NCBI RefSeq assembly: GCF_900452415.1
Contig: NZ_UGNX01000001.1
Coordinates: 1,798,001 to 1,862,000 of the forward strand
Length of the DNA stretch: 64,000 bases
DNA from: Legionella cincinnatiensis
GTDB taxonomy: Bacteria; Pseudomonadota; Gammaproteobacteria; Legionellales; Legionellaceae
Direction of reading: 5' to 3'
The position numbers were made by a program, and so were the translations under genes. This document shows, one piece after another, positions 49,319 through 57,566 of this stretch. The notes beneath the pieces were generated by a model. It did not search any database, had not been told where the DNA came from, and saw nothing but the letters and a program-made list of their open reading frames with translations. Numbering within the stretch: position 1 is the first letter of the stretch; each line of letters starts with the position of its first letter.

Positions 49319-51491
49319 ATTTGATCTTGATCCTGGTTTATTAAATACCCCGCATAAGCGAGTTAAAACTCCTACTATTCTCCAAATGGATGCCATGGAA
49401 TGTGGATCTGTTTGTCTTGCAATCATTCTTTCTTACTATGGCTTATATATTTCTGCTGAGGAAATGCGAGAAGCCTGTGGGGTTACCCGCGATGGTTCAA
49501 AGGCAATCAATATTATTAAAGCAGCTAGAACTTTAGGCATGAATGCAGAAGGTAAACGTATTCAGGAAATAGATACCCTTCGTTATATGCAAACACCATT
49601 TATCATTTTCTGGAAATTTGAGCACTTTATGGTAATTGAAGGGATTATAAAGAATAAAGTATATGTCAATGATCCTGCTACAGGACCTAGGATTATCACG
49701 ATTGAAGAGTTTGATAAAGGTTTTACCGGTGTTATTTTGCGTATTACACCAAGTAAAGAGTTTAAAGCGGGGGGCAAAAAAGAAAAAACAGTCCTTGATT
49801 TACTGCGTGATCATTTAAAGGGAGACTCAACAGAAATTATTTATATCGTCCTGGTTTCAGCACTTCTGTCAATTCCGCAAGCATCTTTGGCTTTATTCAT
49901 TGAGTTTTTTGTTGATAATATTATTGTTAAACATCAGAAGCAATGGATGCCTGGTTTTATTATTGGCATGACGATTACCTTAATTATTACGATAATACTT
50001 TTGGGGATTCAGCAATATTATGTAGTACGATACAAATTAAAATTTTCAATTAAAAGAATTCCAGAGTTCTTCAATAAACTTTTGCACTTACCTATGAACT
50101 ATTACTTGCAAAGAGCCACCGGTGATATTGCAAATAGGGTGCATATTTTTGATGAAATAGCGACAAAGACAACTGATTTTTTATCTGAATCAATCATTGG
50201 AGTTTTAAGCATCTTAATCTATTCAGCTCTTATTTTATTAATAAATCAAACCATCGGACTGATTACGATTTTCATTACGGTATTAAATTTTTTAGCAATT
50301 ATTCTTACTAAGAGAAAAATAATTGATCTTGGGCGTCGTTACTCACAGGATCATGCAAAGATATACGGTATTGAATATAGTGGTGTTCAAATGATTGAGA
50401 CACTAAAATTTATGAATGGAGAAAATCGTTTTTTTTCTCGTTGGCTAAGCTATAAATCTAAACTAATTGACTCAGACCAAAAAATTGATTTTTATACAGC
50501 ACTTATTTCATTACTACCCAGTGTTCTTTATTTCTTTAATCTGGTTTTTCTGGTTATCTTTGGCCTTCATTTTATTATACAAGGAACAATGACCGTAGGA
50601 GGTTTAATTGCAATTTATACTTTATTGCTTCTTTTTTCCGGCCCAGTCATAGAAATTGTCGATAATTTTTTGAAAATCAATGAGCTTAAAGCAGATTTAA
50701 TTCGAGTTAATGATGTTTTATTGGCACAAAAAAATGAGAAGGCAATAGAGGAAAGTAATATAAAATCGAATAACTTAATTGATATAAAAGATCTATATTT
50801 TGGTTATTCAAAACTAGAAGCTCCTATCTTGTCAGAAATTAATATCCATTTAAGAAAGGGTGGTACAATTGCGATTACAGGTCTTTCAGGTGGTGGAAAA
50901 TCTTCATTGCTCAATTTGATTTGCGGACTCTTTGAGCCTTGGTCAGGTCAAATTTATCTTAAAGGAAAAAGCATAAAAAATTATACTCCCAAAGAATTGT
51001 TTAAGATTGTTTCCTACGTTGATCAACATGTTTTTCTTTTCGAAGGAACTATTCGAGATAATGTTACCATGTGGGACAGAAGTATTGATGAAGAAACCAT
51101 AATTGAGGCTCTTGAAGCCGCCTGTATTTATGATTTAGTTAAATTAAAAGGAGGCCTTGACTATCCTATTCAGGAAGGGGGAGGTAATATAAGTCTTGGA
51201 CAGGCGCAAAGGATTGAATTAGCACGGGCTTTGTTAAAAAAACCAGAATTGATTCTTCTTGATGAAGCAACCTCAGCTCTTGATTCTTTAAGCGAAGCAA
51301 GAATCTATGAAAATTTGCGTAAAATGAATTGCAGTTTTCTCATTGTTACGCATCGTTTGAGCGCTATAAAATATTGTGATGAAATTATTCTCATTGAAGA
51401 TGGAGGAATTATTGAAAGAGGAGATCATGATCAATTAATGAGGCTCAACGGACGATATAGGGGATTTATCGAAAGGGATTACTTATTATGA
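49311..51491 (+). CDS. peptidase-containing ABC transporter (PCAT), NHLM ABC1 type
   Basis: This 726-residue protein combines three modules. The C39 peptidase (about residues 20-145) has QMDAMECGSVCLAIIL with catalytic Cys31, KFEHFMVIEG with His105 and NDPATGP with Asp121. The transmembrane part spans about 165-440. The ATPase has Walker A TGLSGGGKSSLL, Q-loop YVDQHVFLF, Walker B ELILLDEATSALD and THRL. The signature is ISLGQAQR instead of LSGGQ. PCATs cut leader peptides after a double Gly and export the core. The likely substrates are the two EAGG-ending peptides encoded 4-5 kb downstream. Confidence 0.88.
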   Translation: MIKFDLDPGLLNTPHKRVKTPTILQMDAMECGSVCLAIILSYYGLYISAEEMREACGVTRDGSKAINIIKAARTLGMNAEGKRIQEIDTLRYMQTPFIIFWKFEHFMVIEGIIKNKVYVNDPATGPRIITIEEFDKGFTGVILRITPSKEFKAGGKKEKTVLDLLRDHLKGDSTEIIYIVLVSALLSIPQASLALFIEFFVDNIIVKHQKQWMPGFIIGMTITLIITIILLGIQQYYVVRYKLKFSIKRIPEFFNKLLHLPMNYYLQRATGDIANRVHIFDEIATKTTDFLSESIIGVLSILIYSALILLINQTIGLITIFITVLNFLAIILTKRKIIDLGRRYSQDHAKIYGIEYSGVQMIETLKFMNGENRFFSRWLSYKSKLIDSDQKIDFYTALISLLPSVLYFFNLVFLVIFGLHFIIQGTMTVGGLIAIYTLLLLFSGPVIEIVDNFLKINELKADLIRVNDVLLAQKNEKAIEESNIKSNNLIDIKDLYFGYSKLEAPILSEINIHLRKGGTIAITGLSGGGKSSLLNLICGLFEPWSGQIYLKGKSIKNYTPKELFKIVSYVDQHVFLFEGTIRDNVTMWDRSIDEETIIEALEAACIYDLVKLKGGLDYPIQEGGGNISLGQAQRIELARALLKKPELILLDEATSALDSLSEARIYENLRKMNCSFLIVTHRLSAIKYCDEIILIEDGGIIERGDHDQLMRLNGRYRGFIERDYLL

Positions 51492-53659
51492 ATGATTCAG
51501 AGCTTGAAGATATTGCGCCGGGATTATTGAAAATTCAACAAGTATTAGGTCATAAAAATACCAAAATTCATTCCACCTCAGATAATAAAAAATTATTGAT
51601 TGATGCTTTATTACATTTAGCTGAGCTTGTGGATGTCAGTCTTAAAATACCTAGTGGAGATCTTGATGACGATCTCGATGATTTAATGGAAAAAATTTCA
51701 ACTCACTCAGGTGTTAGAATACATAAAATGATCCTTAAAGACAAATGGTGGACTTATGATCTTGGTATTTTTCTTGGATTTATGGATAATTCTCCATGTG
51801 TCTTAGTACCTAAAAAAAATGGCGGTTATCAATGTTCTACTCCAACTGAAGTTGTCACTTTATCTCCAAATCAATTAAATAAAATAGAAACTTATGGTTT
51901 TTCGTTTATTAAACCACTTCCTAAAACGGCAACCAAACTCTTCGATATCCTTAAATTTTCATTCAGTACTCTAAAAAGCGAATTTCAATCAGTTTTGTAT
52001 TTGCAATTAGGATCAAGCCTTATTTTGATGAGTTTGCCTGTATTAATGAGTTACTTTTTTAACAATTTTAGTCAATTTATCGAGTCCAGGCAGATAGTAC
52101 TTTTAGCAATTTTATTAATGATTAACACATTAATCTTCTTCTTATTATCAATCAATCAAACGGTTCTAATGTTAAATCTTCGTTTTAAAATACAAAGACG
52201 GCTTGAACCCGCGATTTGGGATAGGCTTCTTAAATTAACGCCAACCTTTTTTCGCCAATTGAACGCCGGAGATATTGCTTATCGCGCAGGGGTTGTATCC
52301 ACCATTCAAGAAATGCTGACTCAATCAACAATTTTATCTCTCTTTAGTGTGATCGTTGCTTTTTTATCTTTTATTTTAATGTGTTATTACAACTGGATGC
52401 TTGCATTTTTTGCTTTACTCAGTGTTTTTATAATTAGTTCTATAATCCTTTTTATTAGCCATCACTTGCTTATTCATCAGCGTAAAGTCTATGAATATTT
52501 GACCAAACTTTCGGGTTTTGTTTTCCAAGTAATTAGTGGCATTATGAAATTCAAAGCATCAGCAAGTGAGTACAGAGCGTTTAATATCTGGTCTGATTAT
52601 TTCTCAAATCTTTTAATCGCGAGATATAAAGCAGATAAGATCCAGATTAGCATACATATTATTCATGGTTCTTTGCTCCTGTTTATGACCCTTATTCTCT
52701 TCTGTATTTATTTTTATTTTAATAAACAAATGCAAATTGGTACTTTTATTGCTTTTAATGCAGCATTTTCGCAATTTTTTTCAGCTTTACTGACGCTTAC
52801 TACTTTTGTTTCGTCAATTTTGATTATTGTACCTCTTTTTGAACAATCACTGATTATTTTTGAGGCAAAAGTCGAGCCGCTGCAGCTTGGAGGCAGTCAT
52901 ATAAAGCTAGAAGGAAAAATTCAAATCAAGAATTTATCTTTTCGCTATGAGGACAATCAGCCATTAATTTATAAAAACATTAATTTATTAATTAATCCTG
53001 GTGAAGTAATTGGGATTACAGGAAATTCTGGGTGCGGTAAATCCACTTTATTCCGAATTTTATTAGGCATGGAAAAGCCTTTAGATGGTCAAATTTTTTA
53101 TGATGATATTAATATTGATATGATTAATTTAGCTAATTTACGCCAACAAATTGGTGTTGTTACTCAAAAATCAGTTCTGACACCGGGAACAATACTTGAA
53201 AATATTATTGGCAATGACAAACATCTCACTAGAAATGATGCGTGGGATATTATTTATCACTTGGGCTTGGAGCAAATGATTTCGGGTTTACCTATGGAAA
53301 TGGATACTTTTATTAATGAAGGGATGCAATCATTGTCAGGAGGGGAACAACAACGAATTGTTCTCGCCCGTGCTTTGATAAAAAAACCAAAAATTTTATT
53401 TCTTGATGAAGCAACTAGTGCTCTTGATAATCAAAATCAAACAAAAATTCAAGAGTATTTGGCAAAATTAAAAATCACCCAGGTTATTATTGCCCACCGT
53501 CTCTCCACTTTAAAAAGTGCATCGCGAATTTTGGTGATTCATGACGGACGTATTATACAGGAAGGAAACTTTGAACAGTTAATTCAAACTAAGGGATATT
53601 TTGCAGAGCTTGCTAAATTTCAATTTCCTGATTTTGAGAGTAAAACTCAAAAGACATGA
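51488..53659 (+). CDS. second ABC transporter, NHLM ABC2 type
   Basis: The 723-residue protein is a fused permease-ATPase lacking a C39 peptidase. Its N-terminal about 150 residues form a domain typical of NHLM ABC2 proteins, with KWWTYDLGIFLGFM in place of a protease. About six helices follow (residues 175-460), and the ATPase has Walker A GNSGCGKSTLF, signature LSGGEQQRIVLARAL, Walker B FLDEATSALD and AHRLS, all canonical. It overlaps the PCAT gene by four bases; a heterodimer with it is likely. A decayed copy of its last about 63 bases lies at 55679-55743. Confidence 0.87.
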   Translation: MNDSELEDIAPGLLKIQQVLGHKNTKIHSTSDNKKLLIDALLHLAELVDVSLKIPSGDLDDDLDDLMEKISTHSGVRIHKMILKDKWWTYDLGIFLGFMDNSPCVLVPKKNGGYQCSTPTEVVTLSPNQLNKIETYGFSFIKPLPKTATKLFDILKFSFSTLKSEFQSVLYLQLGSSLILMSLPVLMSYFFNNFSQFIESRQIVLLAILLMINTLIFFLLSINQTVLMLNLRFKIQRRLEPAIWDRLLKLTPTFFRQLNAGDIAYRAGVVSTIQEMLTQSTILSLFSVIVAFLSFILMCYYNWMLAFFALLSVFIISSIILFISHHLLIHQRKVYEYLTKLSGFVFQVISGIMKFKASASEYRAFNIWSDYFSNLLIARYKADKIQISIHIIHGSLLLFMTLILFCIYFYFNKQMQIGTFIAFNAAFSQFFSALLTLTTFVSSILIIVPLFEQSLIIFEAKVEPLQLGGSHIKLEGKIQIKNLSFRYEDNQPLIYKNINLLINPGEVIGITGNSGCGKSTLFRILLGMEKPLDGQIFYDDINIDMINLANLRQQIGVVTQKSVLTPGTILENIIGNDKHLTRNDAWDIIYHLGLEQMISGLPMEMDTFINEGMQSLSGGEQQRIVLARALIKKPKILFLDEATSALDNQNQTKIQEYLAKLKITQVIIAHRLSTLKSASRILVIHDGRIIQEGNFEQLIQTKGYFAELAKFQFPDFESKTQKT

Positions 53660-53818
53660 TGATGAAGTTCCTCCAATAGATAATTCAAAAAAGCGAGATT
53701 AGGAGGAGATAAAAAATTTTTAGATTTTCCCATTTTCAAAAAAATACATCTATAGTTAACAATAGCTAGTTTATTTAGGATTTAGAAAATTAAATATTTG
53801 TTAAACAAGGAGATACAT

Positions 53819-54637
53819 ATGGAATATGTACAAGTTGATGCCTGTACTCGCGTTTTTGTGCAGGATTGGGGCGCTGGTAAACCAATCGTATTTATTTCTG
53901 GTTGGCCTTTTGACCATCGCTGCTATGAATATCAATTTACTCAGATACCGAAACATGGCTTTCGTTGCATTGGCATCGATATGAGAGGCTACGGAAAATC
54001 GGATAAACCTTGGGGCGAGTACAATTACGATGTTTTTGCAGATGATATTTTAAAAGTTTTACGTCATCTTAATTTATATAATGTCACACTCGTTGGTCAT
54101 TCAATGGGTGGTGCAATATGTATTAACTATTGCGTACGCCATCATAATGAACGGGTTTCAGGGTTGGTACTCTTAGGGGCAGCAGCGCCTATTTGGACTC
54201 AGCGCTCAGATTACCCTCATGGTTTAACTATTGATCAATGCAATGAGTTGCTTAATTTATGCTATTCCGATAGACCTCAACTATTGGAAAATTTTGGAAA
54301 GCTCTTTTTCCATAAAGAGGATTCTGTTAGTCCTAAATTTGCAGATTGGATGCAGAATATGGGTATGGAAGCATCTCCCTACGCAACTGCGGAATGCATC
54401 ATTGCTCTTAGAGATACCGATCAACGTAAAAATCTAGAAAAAGTTAAAGTACCAACTGCTATTTTCCACGCTCCTGCCGATAGAGTTTGTCCTTTTGGCT
54501 TGGGTGAAGCAATGCATAAGGGCATTAAGGGTTCCAAACTGATACGTTTTGAAAATAGTGGACATGGTTTATTTTATGATGAATGGGAAAAATGCAATGA
54601 TGAACTGATGAAATTTGTTAATGAACATAATAAATAA
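53819..54637 (+). CDS. alpha/beta hydrolase, esterase/haloperoxidase-like
   Basis: The product (272 residues from the ATG at 53819, after AAGGAGATACAT) is a classic alpha/beta hydrolase: oxyanion segment VFISGWPFDHR, RGYGKSDKP, nucleophile elbow LVGHSMGGAICI, Asp in PADRVCPF and catalytic His in NSGHGLFYDEW. It resembles non-haem chloroperoxidase/arylesterase proteins. It lies 159 bases after the exporter and before a second hydrolase. A tailoring or immunity role in the peptide system is possible but the flanking duplication suggests a later arrival. Confidence 0.8.
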   Translation: MEYVQVDACTRVFVQDWGAGKPIVFISGWPFDHRCYEYQFTQIPKHGFRCIGIDMRGYGKSDKPWGEYNYDVFADDILKVLRHLNLYNVTLVGHSMGGAICINYCVRHHNERVSGLVLLGAAAPIWTQRSDYPHGLTIDQCNELLNLCYSDRPQLLENFGKLFFHKEDSVSPKFADWMQNMGMEASPYATAECIIALRDTDQRKNLEKVKVPTAIFHAPADRVCPFGLGEAMHKGIKGSKLIRFENSGHGLFYDEWEKCNDELMKFVNEHNK

Positions 54638-54650
54638 AGTTCATAATGCC

Positions 54651-54673
54651 GTCCTCCGGTTTATCCGGAGGAC
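54651..54673 (+). terminator. perfect G+C-rich hairpin between the hydrolase genes
   Basis: GTCCTCCGG pairs perfectly with CCGGAGGAC over a five-base loop, 13 bases after the first hydrolase stop. No T-run follows, so it may act as an attenuator or mRNA end-stabiliser rather than a clean terminator. Confidence 0.5.
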
Positions 54674-54691
54674 AATACCTGAGTTCATTAG

Positions 54692-55654
54692 ATGAAATCC
54701 AAACCTATAATAGATCCTATCGTTCAGACGTTCTTAGATCAGGTGAACAGCCAACCTGGGTCCAGATTTCATGAACTTACACCCCAACAAGCTCGGGATG
54801 CTTTTAAGCATCTACAAACAATGGTTTCTGTTAAAAAAGAACCGGTTGATACTGAAAAGCGTGAGCTTCCTGTGGGTCCAAATGGTAAAGTGAGTATACG
54901 CATCCTTCGCCCACCCGGCACTCTCGGAGTTTTGCCAGTGTTGGTTTATGTGCATGGAGGTGGTTGGGTACGAGGCGATTATAAAATGTATGAACGTTTG
55001 CTAAGCGCGTTGACGAATGGTTCCGGCGCAGCTCTTATTTTTGTGGAATTTCAAAGAGCACCGGAAGGACAATACCCCATTCCGATCGAAGAAGTCTATG
55101 CAGTGATCCAATGGATTGCGGAAAATGGGGGTCAACTCAACCTTGATGTTTCACGGTTAGCTATTGCTGGAGAAAGTGCAGGAGGGAATATTGCCGCAGC
55201 CGTAACTCTTCTAGCAAAAGAGCGCAGGGGACCAAAAATTGGTTTTCAGCTCCTTCTTTATCCTGTGACAAGTGCAGCATTCGATCAGCCATCTTATCAG
55301 GAATTTGCAGATGGTTACTTTCTTTCTGTAGAGGCAATTCAATGTCTGTGGAATTTCTATTGTCCCGATACTACTGTACGGAATCAGCCTACTGCAGCAC
55401 CACTCCAGGCTACTCTTGAACAACTATCCGGGTTGCCTCCTGCACTCATTATTAGTGCTGAGTGCGATATAACTCGTGATGAATGTGAAGCCTATGCGCA
55501 CAAACTCATTGAAGCGGGAGTTCCTGTTTTGTTGGTTCGCTTTGAAGCCACCGTTCATGCTTTTCTCATGCTAGATGCTCTCGCAGAAACCCAAGCTAGC
55601 AGGGGTGCAATAGCTCTTATATTTTACAAACTGCGGGAGTTTTTCGGAAATTAG
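54692..55654 (+). CDS. alpha/beta hydrolase, HSL-family esterase
   Basis: This 320-residue protein belongs to the hormone-sensitive-lipase group of esterases: oxyanion motif VYVHGGGWVRGDY, nucleophile GESAGGNIAAA, Asp in SAECDITRDE and His in TVHAFLML. It probably hydrolyses short or medium acyl esters in the cytosol. It is visibly richer in G+C than the exporter genes and the peptide genes, a hint of separate origin. It ends 24 bases before the decayed transporter tail. Shine-Dalgarno is weak. Confidence 0.85.
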   Translation: MKSKPIIDPIVQTFLDQVNSQPGSRFHELTPQQARDAFKHLQTMVSVKKEPVDTEKRELPVGPNGKVSIRILRPPGTLGVLPVLVYVHGGGWVRGDYKMYERLLSALTNGSGAALIFVEFQRAPEGQYPIPIEEVYAVIQWIAENGGQLNLDVSRLAIAGESAGGNIAAAVTLLAKERRGPKIGFQLLLYPVTSAAFDQPSYQEFADGYFLSVEAIQCLWNFYCPDTTVRNQPTAAPLQATLEQLSGLPPALIISAECDITRDECEAYAHKLIEAGVPVLLVRFEATVHAFLMLDALAETQASRGAIALIFYKLREFFGN

Positions 55655-55678
55655 GGGACGTTGCTTAATACAAAATTG

Positions 55679-55743
55679 AGGGATATTTTGCAAAGTTTGT
55701 CACATTTCAATTTTTCTTGATTTTGAGTATAAAACTCAAAAGA
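55679..55743 (+). pseudogene. decayed copy of the 3' end of the second ABC transporter
   Basis: These bases align with 53592-53654 at most positions, beginning AGGGATATTTTGCA and ending AAAACTCAAAAGA, with a two-base insertion that shifts the frame. Weaker similarity reaches back to about 55664. It cannot encode a useful product. With the genuine tail it brackets both hydrolase genes. Confidence 0.8.
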
Positions 55744-55819
55744 GCGATGTTTCCACTCAAACAGTAAAGATAGCAGAGGAAGTACAACGGCAACTTTAAG
55801 ACTCTATTAATGGTCGTTG

Positions 55820-55860
55820 AAAATAATAAACCGGGACGTAGATTACTCACACGTCCCGGC
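55820..55860 (-). terminator. terminator of peptide gene 1
   Basis: On the minus strand CCGGGACGT pairs with ACGTCCCGG (55851-55859 and 55831-55839) over 11 bases and is followed by a T-rich tail. The inner part is almost identical to the terminator at 56551-56586. Confidence 0.85.
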
Positions 55861-55884
55861 TTAAGAAGGGAAAACAATCTAAAT

Positions 55885-56136
55885 TTATCTAAGTCTCTTT
55901 GCAGCAACAGGGGTAGGAGCAGATATAACAGCTTTTTTAGCTTGAGCACGTTCAAGTCCAGCACTCTTTAATGGAGTTGCTAGTACTCCTTTGCCTCCTG
56001 CTTCATTACCAACAGAAGGAGTCAAACTGATTACTAGCTTTCCGGACTCCACATTTTGTAAGGTTTCATCAGGTAAATTATTTATATTTTCGGCAAATTG
56101 GTTTATCAATGATTCAATAATATGTTCGCGTTTCAT
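55885..56136 (-). CDS. double-glycine leader peptide precursor 1
   Basis: This 83-residue ORF starts at ATG with AGAGGT eight bases upstream. Residues 1-48 form a leader almost identical to that of the second peptide: MKREHIIE, NQFAENI, NLPDETLQ, SGKLVISLTP, then EAGG. Cleavage after Gly48 would free a 35-residue core rich in Ala, Lys, Arg, Val and Pro with net charge near +7, ending AAKRLR and lacking Cys. It is not one of the leader families I can name. The facing C39 exporter and its own terminator support a real, exported peptide. Antimicrobial or signalling activity is inference. Confidence 0.75.
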   Translation of the reverse strand: MKREHIIESLINQFAENINNLPDETLQNVESGKLVISLTPSVGNEAGGKGVLATPLKSAGLERAQAKKAVISAPTPVAAKRLR

Positions 56137-56350
56137 TTTTTGATACCTCTAATTTCTTGCATCAGGAATAAAGCTTCAAGATGCCAACAACTTTAGTCAA
56201 CTTCTGATCAATCTAATGGCCATAACATCAGTTCCTTCTGGCTTTTTCGAACAGATAAAGAAAGCCATATTCGTAATCCGTTCTCAATTAAAAATCAAAT
56301 CGCAATATAATAAAAATCCATTTTGGTCATTTTATGACCTATCTTCACAT

Positions 56351-56383
56351 TAAGTTTAGTTCACCAAGTTAATTAATACAAAC
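56351..56383 (-). promoter_or_regulatory. conserved upstream block of peptide gene 1
   Basis: This 33-base block matches 56987-57019 at 31 positions. On the plus strand it contains TTTAGTTCAC and TTAATTAATACAAAC. It lies about 215 bases before the peptide start, so it is a candidate promoter or operator with a long untranslated leader. The regulator is unknown. Confidence 0.6.
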
Positions 56384-56469
56384 GTATCAATCTCTAGATA
56401 TTCCTACCTTTACTTATGTATTCAAGTGAATAAAGAAATAAATTCTATTCTAATTAATGCTTATACTAT

Positions 56470-56513
56470 GAGTTTTTGAGTATTAGTCATAAATGGGTAC
56501 ATCACAGAGTATG
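56470..56513 (-). pseudogene. decayed copy of the uspA 3' end
   Basis: The stretch aligns with 57137-57185, the last codons and downstream bases of uspA: both share GTTTTTGA, GTCATA, GTACATCACA and then GAG.ATG. Small deletions destroy the frame. It marks the outer edge of the tandem duplication that produced two peptide genes. Confidence 0.6.
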
Positions 56514-56550
56514 ACACGACGTATATGGATATTTGTAATTTATTAAATTG

Positions 56551-56586
56551 CAAAAAGGGCCAGACGTGGATTATTCACACGTCTGG
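56551..56586 (-). terminator. terminator of peptide gene 2
   Basis: On the minus strand CCAGACGTG pairs with CACGTCTGG (56560-56568 and 56578-56586) over nine bases and is followed by CCC and five T. The loop and inner stem match the terminator of peptide gene 1. Confidence 0.85.
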
Positions 56587-56617
56587 TTCAAAAATGGGAG
56601 ATTCTTTTACCAATAAT

Positions 56618-56806
56618 CTATCTTACTAGTCTTTGCTTATTACCTCGGGATACTATAGCTCGGCCACCTGCTTCTTTATCAACAGTCGGTGTCAAACTAA
56701 TTACCAGTTTACCAGATTGAATACCTTGTAAAGTTTCGTCAGGTAAGTTTTTTATATTTTCAGCAAATTGATTCACTAATAATTCAATAATATGTTCGCG
56801 TTTCAT
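56618..56806 (-). CDS. double-glycine leader peptide precursor 2
   Basis: This 62-residue ORF is a paralogue of the 83-residue one. Its first 48 residues differ at about 11 positions and again end EAGG. The predicted core is only 14 residues, RAIVSRGNKQRLVR, with five basic and no acidic residues. AGAGGTATTAAAA precedes the ATG, nearly the same as for peptide 1. The leader is conserved and the core is not, as expected for precursors sharing one exporter. The ORF is small, but the duplicated leader, ribosome site and terminator argue for a real gene. Confidence 0.75.
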   Translation of the reverse strand: MKREHIIELLVNQFAENIKNLPDETLQGIQSGKLVISLTPTVDKEAGGRAIVSRGNKQRLVR

Positions 56807-56986
56807 TTTTAATACCTCTAATCTCTTGCGCCAAGAACACGTTCAAGATGTTTTACTACTTTAGTCCGCTTCTGATCACTACAATGACCTTGATAGAGTA
56901 ACCTTTAGCTCTCAGAAGAGAAAGGCTGTGTACTCTTCCTAGTAAATAATAGCCACTTTATTGATTGTTTTTGATCCTATTCAACC

Positions 56987-57019
56987 TAAGTTTAGTTCAC
57001 TAAGTTAACTAATACAAAC
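56987..57019 (-). promoter_or_regulatory. conserved upstream block of peptide gene 2
   Basis: It matches 56351-56383 at 31 of 33 bases. The plus strand contains TTAGTT and AACTAA as an interrupted inverted repeat; the second half is slightly changed in the other copy. It lies about 180 bases before the peptide start. Confidence 0.6.
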
Positions 57020-57073
57020 AGATTGGGCTCTAATGAGTCTACTATTCTATTGCAGTTCTAAGTTGGAAAAGAG

Positions 57074-57140
57074 CGTCAGTAATAGGTCATGAACATTATA
57101 TTGAGAAAAAATCACTATATAACCAATCCTCTTACTGACG
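57074..57140. terminator. inverted repeat downstream of uspA
   Basis: CGTCAGTAA (57074-57082) and TTACTGACG (57132-57140) are perfect inverted copies 49 bases apart, just past the uspA stop. A T5 run follows on the plus strand, so a terminator reading in that direction is also possible. The long spacer makes function uncertain. Confidence 0.35.
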
Positions 57141-57149
57141 TTTTTGAAG

Positions 57150-57566
57150 TCATAGCCGTAAAGTGAGTACATCACATGGAGCATGATTTACAGTGGCATG
57201 GGCTGTGCTTCCTAAAAAAGTGTGAAGTGTAGAAGAATGACTGCCTAGAATAATTAATTGACAGTTTAGTTCTTTTACTTTATTAAAAATATGTTCTTTA
57301 ACTGAACCTACTTCAACAAATTGTTGTTCACTGGGAATATTAAAATTCTCACCTATTAACGCTAAAACCGTTTGTGCGTCATCTTTGGCAGGATTTGCCA
57401 GTTCGGTAAATCCAAGGCCTTGCGCGAGTTGGAAGCTTGCGGGTAATTCAATGACATGTAATAAAAAGAGTCTGGCATTAAATTGTTGTGCAATAGTGAT
57501 TGCTTTTGCTGTGAGATGATTATGTTCTTTAAGCAAATCCGTAGCAAATAAAATATTTTTATACAT
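57150..57566 (-). CDS. uspA: universal stress protein, UspA family
   Basis: This 138-residue single-domain protein begins MYKNILFATDLLKEH, continues AITIAQQFNARLFLLHVIE and ends LIILGSHSSTLHTFLGSTAHATVNH followed by PCDVLTL. Usp proteins are cytosolic stress-related dimers. The nucleotide-binding Gly-x2-Gly-x9-Gly motif is incomplete (GSHS), so ATP binding is doubtful, as in E. coli UspA itself. It is transcribed towards the peptide genes, and its 3' end was partly copied in their duplication. Confidence 0.88.
   Translation of the reverse strand: MYKNILFATDLLKEHNHLTAKAITIAQQFNARLFLLHVIELPASFQLAQGLGFTELANPAKDDAQTVLALIGENFNIPSEQQFVEVGSVKEHIFNKVKELNCQLIILGSHSSTLHTFLGSTAHATVNHAPCDVLTLRL

Larger units (their letters stand above)
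56137..56617 (-). other. intergenic region between the two peptide genes
   Basis: These 481 bases hold no gene. From the peptide-1 side they contain a conserved leader block (about 56176-56215, repeated at about 56842-56880), the 33-base promoter-proximal block at 56351-56383, a decayed uspA end at 56470-56513 and the terminator of peptide gene 2. A GGTCAT/ATGACC palindrome lies around 56325-56340. Confidence 0.6.
56807..57149 (-). other. leader and upstream region of peptide gene 2
   Basis: These 343 bases hold no gene. They contain a block at about 56842-56880 that matches the leader region of peptide gene 1 and the conserved block at 56987-57019. Close to uspA lies the 9-base inverted repeat at 57074-57140. 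Confidence 0.55.

Noticed and set aside
53819-55654. hydrolases as certain maturation enzymes of the exported peptides
   Set aside because: They are not part of the overlapping exporter operon and are bounded by a duplicated gene end, so their link with the peptides is unproven.
55707-55964. 85-codon open frame on the minus strand downstream of peptide gene 1
   Set aside because: It runs through the peptide terminator and the decayed ABC tail in another frame.
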